Of a stretch of DNA of 18,644 nucleotides, positions 14,658-18,644 are shown in pieces; position 1 is the stretch's first letter; each line of letters opens with the position of its first letter. The notes beneath the pieces are model-generated. The model was not told where the DNA came from and did no database searches. It saw nothing but the letters and a program-made list of their open reading frames with translations. The translations under genes were made by a program, and so were the position numbers. The stretch comes from DATCLS01 sp036563805 (GTDB lineage Bacteria; Actinomycetota; Acidimicrobiia; Acidimicrobiales; VFJN01), in assembly GCA_036563805.1 (NCBI GenBank), contig DATCLS010000019.1:1-18644 (forward strand), written 5' to 3'.

Positions 14658-15769
14658 CCGACCTCGGCGACCTCGAGATGACCGTCGTGACCGACGCGGC
14701 GGCACTGGACGGCCTGCGCGACGAGTGGGAGGCGGCCGTCACCGCCGATCCGACCCCCAACGTGTACTTGACCTGGGAGTGGGTCACGACGTGGTGGTCC
14801 CACTTCGGCGCCGGCAACGAGCTGCACGTCGTCGTCGTGCGCGACGGCGACGGGATCGTGGCCATCGCCCCGCTCCAGCGGTCGCGGCCCGGCGTGGGCC
14901 CGCTGGCCACGCCGATCCTCCAGCGGATCAGCCCCGACGCCGGCGACTACGGCGGCATCGTGCTGGTCCGACGCGAGGACGAGGCCGTCGAGGTGCTCGT
15001 CGACCACCTCGAAGGCCAGCTGTGCGACGGGGCCGCGTCGGCGGTCGTGCTGTCCCGCCTGCTGACCGACGACCCGTTCCTGGCCCGGCTGCGCGAGGCC
15101 CTGCTGCGCCGAACCGGGACGCTGGCGGCCCAGGAGGCCGAGCTGGAGGGGGCCTGCCTGCTTACGGACCTGCGGTCCGGCTTCAACATGACCAAGCAGG
15201 CCAAGAAGCACAAGATCCGCCAGCGCAACCGGCGCCTGGCCGAGGCCCACGACGAGGTCGTGTTCGCCTACCACACCGGCGACGACCTGGACGTCGGCCT
15301 CGACCGCCTGCTGAAGCTGCACGCCGCCCGGTGGGAGGGACGCGAGTCCGAGATGCACGGGCTGCTGGCCGACGCCGACCGGGAGGCGTTCATGCTGGAC
15401 GCCATCCGGGCGCTCGACCGGAAGGGCCGGGTCCGGTTGCTGACGCTGACCGCCGACGGCCGCCCCGTCGCCGCGGAGCTCGACTTCGAGCTCGGCTCCC
15501 GGCTGTTCATGTTCAAGGGGGCGTTCGACCCCGAGTTCTCGGCGTTCAGCCCCGGGCAGCTGCTCCACCACCGGGTCATCGAGGACGGCCTGGCCTCCGA
15601 CGTCGACGTCGTCGACTGGGGGCGGGGCGACCAGCTCTACAAGCGGCGGTGGGCCAACGGCGAGCGCCAGCAGGTGACGGTCACCGTGACCCGGGCCGGG
15701 CTGGGCGGGAAGGTCGCCGCCCAGCGGCTGCGGGTGGCGCGGGGGCTGGCGCGGCGCATCGGGCGGTAG
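14654..15769 (+). CDS. CelD/BcsL-like GNAT acyltransferase (FemAB-related fold)
   Basis: 371 residues, ATG 14654 in an ATGA overlap with the previous stop. It matches the GNAT_6/CelD pattern: N-terminal LRDEWEAAV, then PNVYLTWEWVTTWW (35-48), a basic stretch KQAKKHKIRQRNRRL near the middle, and the C-terminal VAAELDFELGSRLFMFKGAFDPEF block followed by DVVDWGRGDQLYKRRWA, the family's hallmark end. Relatives occur in exopolysaccharide clusters and are related to FemAB aminoacyl transferases. It is the last gene of the operon and stops 18 nt before the convergent lysA. It probably does the final transfer onto a glycan or peptide; the substrate is not visible in the sequence. Confidence 0.8.
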   Translation: MTDLGDLEMTVVTDAAALDGLRDEWEAAVTADPTPNVYLTWEWVTTWWSHFGAGNELHVVVVRDGDGIVAIAPLQRSRPGVGPLATPILQRISPDAGDYGGIVLVRREDEAVEVLVDHLEGQLCDGAASAVVLSRLLTDDPFLARLREALLRRTGTLAAQEAELEGACLLTDLRSGFNMTKQAKKHKIRQRNRRLAEAHDEVVFAYHTGDDLDVGLDRLLKLHAARWEGRESEMHGLLADADREAFMLDAIRALDRKGRVRLLTLTADGRPVAAELDFELGSRLFMFKGAFDPEFSAFSPGQLLHHRVIEDGLASDVDVVDWGRGDQLYKRRWANGERQQVTVTVTRAGLGGKVAAQRLRVARGLARRIGR

Positions 15770-15787
15770 CGCCGGGGCGCGCGCCGG

Positions 15788-17104
15788 TCAGCCCACGTCG
15801 CAGAGCAGCAGGTCGTCATCGGTCTCCCGGCGGACGACCAGCCGGGCGTCGCCGTCCCGCACGAACACGACCGCCGGGCGCGGCACCTTGTTGTAGTTCG
15901 AGCCCATGGAGTGGCCGTAGGCGCCGGTGACCGGCGTGGCCAACAGGTCGCCGACCGCCAGGTCGGCGGGCACCTGGGCGTCGCGCACGAGCACGTCGCC
16001 GGACTCGCAGTGCTTGCCCACCACCGTCACCGTCCGGGGCCGAGGGGCGTCGGTGGCCCGGGGCAGGAACGCCTCGTACCCGCTGCCGTAGAGCACCGGC
16101 CGGGGGTTGTCGCTCATCCCCCCGTCGACCGACACGTAGGTGCGGATGCCGGGCACGTCCTTGATCGTCCCCACCCGGTACACGGTGACCGCCGCCTGGG
16201 CGGCGATCGACCGGCCCGGCTCGGCGGTCAGGCGGCTCTCGATGCCGGCCGCGGTCCAGGCGTCGCGGAGCGTCTGCCCCCACTCGGTGATGGAGGGCGC
16301 CGTCTCGCCGGTCACGTACGGCACGCCGAGGCCGCCGCCGATGCACACCTCCTCGAGCGCCAGCTCGCGCAGCAGCGGGGCGACCACCTCCAGCGCCTGG
16401 TGGAAGAAGTCGGCGACGAACACCTGGCTGCCGATGTGCATGTGGATGCCGATCAGCTCGACCGCCGGCGTCTTCCGGCAGCGCTCGACGGCCTCGGCCA
16501 GGTCGCCGGCGGCGACGCCGAACCCGAACTTCGAGTCGACCTGCCCGGTCCGCACGAACTCGTGGGTGTGGGCCTCCACCCCCGGCGTCGCCCGGACCAG
16601 CACCCGGGGCCGGCGGCCGTCGGCGGCGTGGAGGCGCTCGAGCCGGTCGATCTCGTCGAAGCTGTCGATGACGATGCGACCGACGCCCTCCTCCCGGGCC
16701 CGGATCAGCTCCGCCTCGCTCTTGTTGTTGCCGTGGAGGACGAGCCGGTCGGCCGGCACGCCCGCGGCCCGGGCGACGTGCAGCTCGCCGCCGGTGGCGA
16801 CGTCGAGGTGCATCCCCTCCTCGTGGGCCAGGCGGGCCATGGCCCGGCACAGGAACGCCTTGGAGGCGTAGGCCACGCCGTCGCCGAACACGTCGACCGC
16901 CTCTCGGCACCGCGACCGCAGGTGGGCCTCGTCGTAGACGAACAGCGGCGTCCCGAACTCGGCGGCCAGGTCGTCGAGCGCGCAGCCGCCGATGGCCAGG
17001 CTGCCGTCCGGTCGGATGGCGGCGGTGTCGGGAAGCAGGCTCGGCGGCACCGGATCCGTCGACATCGCCGGCTTGGCGGGGACCCGCGCCACGTCGTCGA
17101 TCAC
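15788..17104 (-). CDS. lysA: Diaminopimelate decarboxylase
   Basis: 438 residues. A type III PLP decarboxylase that converts meso-diaminopimelate to lysine in the cytoplasm. Evidence: YASKAFLC with the PLP lysine (K82), LHGNNKSEAEL, GIHMHIGSQ, the glycine loop CIGGGLGVPY, TAEPGRSI, the substrate motif CESGD and the C-terminal GAYGHSMGSNYN. Length is near the usual 420 for the family. The GTG start at 17104 lies 8 nt after a TACCAT -10 box, so it is probably leaderless; the internal ATG at residue 14 is the alternative. It converges with the six-gene operon and lies on the same strand as hom-thrC, from which that operon separates it. Confidence 0.95.
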   Translation of the reverse strand: MIDDVARVPAKPAMSTDPVPPSLLPDTAAIRPDGSLAIGGCALDDLAAEFGTPLFVYDEAHLRSRCREAVDVFGDGVAYASKAFLCRAMARLAHEEGMHLDVATGGELHVARAAGVPADRLVLHGNNKSEAELIRAREEGVGRIVIDSFDEIDRLERLHAADGRRPRVLVRATPGVEAHTHEFVRTGQVDSKFGFGVAAGDLAEAVERCRKTPAVELIGIHMHIGSQVFVADFFHQALEVVAPLLRELALEEVCIGGGLGVPYVTGETAPSITEWGQTLRDAWTAAGIESRLTAEPGRSIAAQAAVTVYRVGTIKDVPGIRTYVSVDGGMSDNPRPVLYGSGYEAFLPRATDAPRPRTVTVVGKHCESGDVLVRDAQVPADLAVGDLLATPVTGAYGHSMGSNYNKVPRPAVVFVRDGDARLVVRRETDDDLLLCDVG

Positions 17105-17112
17105 GGGCCGTG

Positions 17113-17118
17113 ATGGTA
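17113..17118 (-). promoter_or_regulatory. -10 box (TACCAT) predicting a leaderless lysA mRNA
   Basis: Minus-strand TACCAT is followed by the 8 nt CACGGCCC and then the GTG of lysA. Transcription would start at or within 1-2 nt of the codon. The same element and 8-nt spacing occur at 18523-18539. Confidence 0.5.
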
Positions 17119-17140
17119 TCGACGACCGGGCCGACCTCCG

Positions 17141-17196
17141 TTGGAGATATGCGGCATGCTTGCTACAGATAGTTGGTGGTCGAAAAGGAGTTTTCG
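17141..17196 (+). promoter_or_regulatory. Promoter region and leader hairpin of the DUF4389 gene
   Basis: TTGGAG (17141-17146) and TACAGA (17164-17169) are 17 nt apart, an acceptable -35/-10 pair. Downstream the AT-rich leader has a perfect hairpin CGAAAA-GGAG-TTTTCG (17181-17196) that presents a GGAG in its loop. A second weak stem TCGAA/TTCGA spans 17201-17225. The true ribosome site is GGGAG at 17228-17232, 9 nt before the ATG. The leader is much less GC-rich than its surroundings. Confidence 0.4.
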
Positions 17197-17241
17197 CTCG
17201 TCGAACGCTCTTTGAGGCTCTTCGAAAGGGAGTGATTCCCC

Positions 17242-17922
17242 ATGACGGATACGCAGGGCGGACAGAGCGGGGCCGCCCGTCCGACGGACTATCCGGCCAC
17301 GTTCACGTTCGACCCACCCGACCACGTCGCCAACTGGCGGCCGCTCGTCAACTGGCTGCTCGCCATCCCCCACCTCCTCGTGGTCCAGGCGCTGCAGGGG
17401 GTGTCGCAGATCCTGGCGCTGATCTCGTGGGTGGCGATCCTGTTCACGGGCCGGCTGCCGGCGGGCGTCGCCGACTTCCAGGCGATGTACATGCGCTACT
17501 ACCTGCGCACGATGGCGTTCGCCGGGTTCCTGCGGGAGGAGTACCCGCCGTTCGCGTTCGCCACGACGACGACCGACCCCGGCGACGATGCCCGGGTGCG
17601 GGTGAACGTCGTGCCGCAGATCGAAGACCGGAACCGGCTGACCGCCTTCTTCCGGATCATCCTGGCCATCCCGCACCTGCTGCTCCTGGTCCTGTTCACC
17701 GTTGCGCTGCTGGTCGTGGCGCTGATCGGGCTGTTCGCCGTGCTGTTCACCGGCCACTGGCCGGCCGGGCTGCAGGCCTACGCCGTCGGCGTCGGCCGCT
17801 GGTGGCTGCGGGTCGAGACGTACATGCTGCTGCTCACCGACGAGTACCCGCCGTTCGCCTTCGACGAGCTCGGCGGTGGGGCCGCGGCCCAGCCCGTGAC
17901 ACCCCCGCCGGCGCCGGCCTGA
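17242..17922 (+). CDS. Tandem DUF4389 membrane protein
   Basis: 226 residues. Two copies of the DUF4389 unit, about 31-106 and 131-207. Each has LAIPHLL (39-45 and 141-147), a hydrophobic segment, LFTG-x-x-PAG (67-75 and 168-176), an aromatic helix and the end motif EEYPPFAF or DEYPPFAF (99-106 and 200-207). This is an internal duplication giving probably two to four membrane-associated helices. The function of the domain is not known to me. The gene stands alone, divergent from lysA, with a distinctive AT-rich leader upstream and a large hairpin downstream. Confidence 0.85.
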   Translation: MTDTQGGQSGAARPTDYPATFTFDPPDHVANWRPLVNWLLAIPHLLVVQALQGVSQILALISWVAILFTGRLPAGVADFQAMYMRYYLRTMAFAGFLREEYPPFAFATTTTDPGDDARVRVNVVPQIEDRNRLTAFFRIILAIPHLLLLVLFTVALLVVALIGLFAVLFTGHWPAGLQAYAVGVGRWWLRVETYMLLLTDEYPPFAFDELGGGAAAQPVTPPPAPA

Positions 17923-17925
17923 GGC

Positions 17926-17968
17926 CCGGGCCTGCGGCCCGGACCTGCGCTTCGGGCCTGCGGCCCGG
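17926..17968 (+). repeat. Two direct copies of a small hairpin after the DUF4389 gene
   Basis: CGGGCCTGCGGCCCGG occurs at 17927-17942 and 17953-17968, a 26-bp period. Each copy is itself an inverted repeat (GGGCC-TGC-GGCCC). They start 4 nt after the stop codon and precede a larger hairpin. Confidence 0.6.
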
Positions 17969-17982
17969 GGCTGCGGTATGAG

Positions 17983-18028
17983 CGGCCGGGCCTCGGGGCG
18001 CCGTGCGGGGCGTCCCGAGGCCCGGCCG
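17983..18028 (+). terminator. Long perfect hairpin (20-bp stem), probable terminator
   Basis: 17983-18002 pairs with 18009-18028 around a 6-nt loop (GTGCGG), with only one G-T wobble. The outer arms read CGGCCGGGCCTCGGG and CCCGAGGCCCGGCCG. No T-tract follows, as is often the case in high-GC actinobacteria. It lies about 60 nt after the DUF4389 stop. A weaker stem CCGGGCG/CGCCCGG follows at 18035-18054. Confidence 0.6.
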
Positions 18029-18157
18029 GGCGGGCCGGGCGTGGACCCGCCCGGCGGGCCCGCTGGGGTCTTGCGCGGCCGCCCCGGGGTTCGGTATGGG
18101 TATCGCTGTCGGGCGCTGCGGGGCGCTCGGGAGTTCGGCCCGGCGCCTCGGAGGCGC
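18029..18157. other. Intergenic stretch before the tRNA, no gene seen
   Basis: Short open frames here are Arg/Gly/Pro-rich shadows with no ribosome site or motif. Apart from the small stem at 18035-18054 I see no structure. Confidence 0.6.
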
Positions 18158-18163
18158 TACGAT
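18158..18163 (+). promoter_or_regulatory. -10 box (TACGAT) of the tRNA gene
   Basis: TACGAT ends 11 nt before the mature 5' end of the tRNA. It is the same hexamer seen at hom and the DUF397 gene. Confidence 0.5.
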
Positions 18164-18174
18164 TATCGGCCCGT

Positions 18175-18246
18175 GCCCTCGTAGCTCAGCGGATAGAGCA
18201 TCGGCCTCCGGAGCCGTGTGCGCAGGTTCGAGTCCTGCCGAGGGCG
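18175..18246 (+). tRNA. tRNA-Arg (anticodon CCG)
   Basis: All arms fold. The acceptor GCCCTCG (18175-18181) pairs with CGAGGGC (18239-18245), and G18246 is the discriminator. The D arm is GCTC/GAGC. The anticodon stem is TCGGC/GCCGT (outer pair mismatched) with loop CTCCGGA, so the anticodon is CCG at 18208-18210, reading the Arg codon CGG, which is common in this GC-rich DNA. The T arm is GCAGG/CCTGC with TTCGAGT. The 3' CCA is not encoded (CCC follows). Confidence 0.97.
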
Positions 18247-18258
18247 CCCCTCGAAAGC

Positions 18259-18292
18259 GGCCGTGACCAGGGCTCCCGCCCAGGTCACGGCC
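18259..18292 (+). terminator. Intrinsic terminator-like hairpin after the tRNA
   Basis: GGCCGTGACC (18259-18268) pairs perfectly with GGTCACGGCC (18283-18292). The loop can add GGG/CCC pairs beyond an A-A mismatch. The following CTTCGTCGTTT is T-richer than the surroundings. It ends the tRNA transcript 12 nt after the mature 3' end. Confidence 0.75.
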
Positions 18293-18522
18293 CTTCGTCG
18301 TTTGCCCGCTGTTCGCCCCTTCGGACCGGTGATGGCCGCCATCCGCGGGGACACCGCGGGGGCGGCCCCCGCTCGGCCACTCGCCGCCGAGCCAGGAACC
18401 CGACTGGCTAGTGCCCCGGCGGGGCCAAGCAGCGGCTTTCCCGCTCGATGACGGCCCATCGGCTAAACCGACTGCGGAGAGGCTGGCAGCCGTGGCGTCG
18501 CGACCGTGAGGTTGCGCGCCAT
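18293..18522. other. Intergenic region downstream of the tRNA, no gene seen
   Basis: No frame here has a convincing start, ribosome site or motif. It has a few small inverted repeats, such as GCTCGGC/GCCGAGC (18371-18377 and 18386-18392). I cannot assign a function or an RNA gene to it. Confidence 0.5.
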
Positions 18523-18528
18523 TACCAT
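18523..18528 (+). promoter_or_regulatory. -10-like box (TACCAT) before the right-edge ORF
   Basis: TACCAT is followed by 8 nt (CAGCCCAC) and a GTG at 18537, the same arrangement as at lysA. It suggests a leaderless start. Confidence 0.35.
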
Positions 18529-18536
18529 CAGCCCAC

Positions 18537-18644
18537 GTGGCGACGCATTATGGCGGGCGGGGCACGCCAGTCGAACGGATAGGCGAGCATCTGAACCGAG
18601 TGACTCAGATGCTCTTACCCCAGGTGGGGCGCGTTGCAGTACCC
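18537..18644 (+). CDS. Possible 5' end of an unknown gene cut by the window edge
   Basis: From GTG 18537 the frame is open to the window end (36 codons; the product begins MATHYGGRGTPVERIGEH). Support comes from the TACCAT box 8 nt upstream and the lack of stops. Against it, the fragment is short and about a third of its third codon positions are A or T, quite unlike the other genes here. A 10-bp inverted repeat lies inside it. If real it may be a recently acquired gene next to the tRNA. No family is recognised. Confidence 0.3.
   Translation, partial: MATHYGGRGTPVERIGEHLNRVTQMLLPQVGRVAVP
18585..18614. repeat. Perfect 10-bp inverted repeat near the right edge
   Basis: GAGCATCTGA (18585-18594) and TCAGATGCTC (18605-18614) are exact reverse complements separated by 10 nt, in a locally less GC-rich stretch. 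It could be a protein-binding site, a hairpin or an element end. Confidence 0.7.

Noticed and set aside
15770..15787. Bidirectional terminator between the CelD-like gene and lysA
   Set aside because: Only 18 nt separate the convergent stops, and the GCGCC/GGCGC match has a 2-nt loop that cannot form a normal hairpin.
15788..17104. lysA as the PLP decarboxylase of the six-gene operon, as in exosortase A loci
   Set aside because: Exosortase loci do carry a related decarboxylase, but this protein has all the diaminopimelate decarboxylase motifs and lies on the opposite strand, with hom-thrC nearby.
18163..18459. Minus-strand ORF with an RQDSNLRTRLRRPMLYPLSYEG-like segment
   Set aside because: That string is the antisense translation of the tRNA gene, a well-known false protein in databases.

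Overview
The window is very GC-rich with dense, short-gapped genes, frequent GTG starts and 4-nt stop/start overlaps. It carries an orphan DUF397 protein, a DUF4389 protein, and lysA and hom-thrC near each other. Together these point to an actinobacterium, possibly of the Acidimicrobiia; that placement is an inference from style and content, with no marker gene to confirm it.

Layout. At 1-372 is the repetitive acidic tail of a protein that begins outside the window. At 380-1975 is a GT39/ArnT-like membrane glycosyltransferase, followed by a membrane-anchored lytic transglycosylase with a long Ser/Thr linker (2168-3985) and a BI-1/YccA-family membrane protein (4173-4883). On the minus strand come an orphan DUF397 protein (4944-5138), threonine synthase (5260-6708) and homoserine dehydrogenase (6755-8092). 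On the plus strand, 8242-15769 is a tight six-gene operon: acyl carrier protein, AMP-forming acyl ligase, AsnB-type amidotransferase, NadE-like ATP-pyrophosphatase, GNAT-like protein and CelD/FemAB-like acyltransferase. It meets lysA (minus, 15788-17104) head-on. Then come a tandem-DUF4389 membrane protein (17242-17922), a hairpin-rich intergenic region, tRNA-Arg(CCG) (18175-18246) with a strong terminator-like hairpin, and the possible start of a gene of different codon use at the right edge (18537 onward).

How the genes work together. lysA, hom and thrC are aspartate-family amino-acid genes that commonly sit together in actinobacteria; here they are split by the plus-strand six-gene operon. 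That operon combines carrier-protein activation (ACP plus ligase), two ATP-dependent amide- or adenylate-forming enzymes (AsnB and NadE-like) and two GNAT-fold transferases. It looks like a small pathway that builds an amidated acyl or aminoacyl group on an ACP and transfers it to a glycan or peptide acceptor. It resembles the accessory genes of exosortase/EPS loci but has no exosortase or polymer genes here. It is the best candidate in the window for an undescribed system; its product is unknown.

A recurring element TAC(G/C)AT lies where a -10 box would be. At hom, lysA and the right-edge ORF it sits only 7-8 nt before a GTG codon, which predicts leaderless mRNAs.
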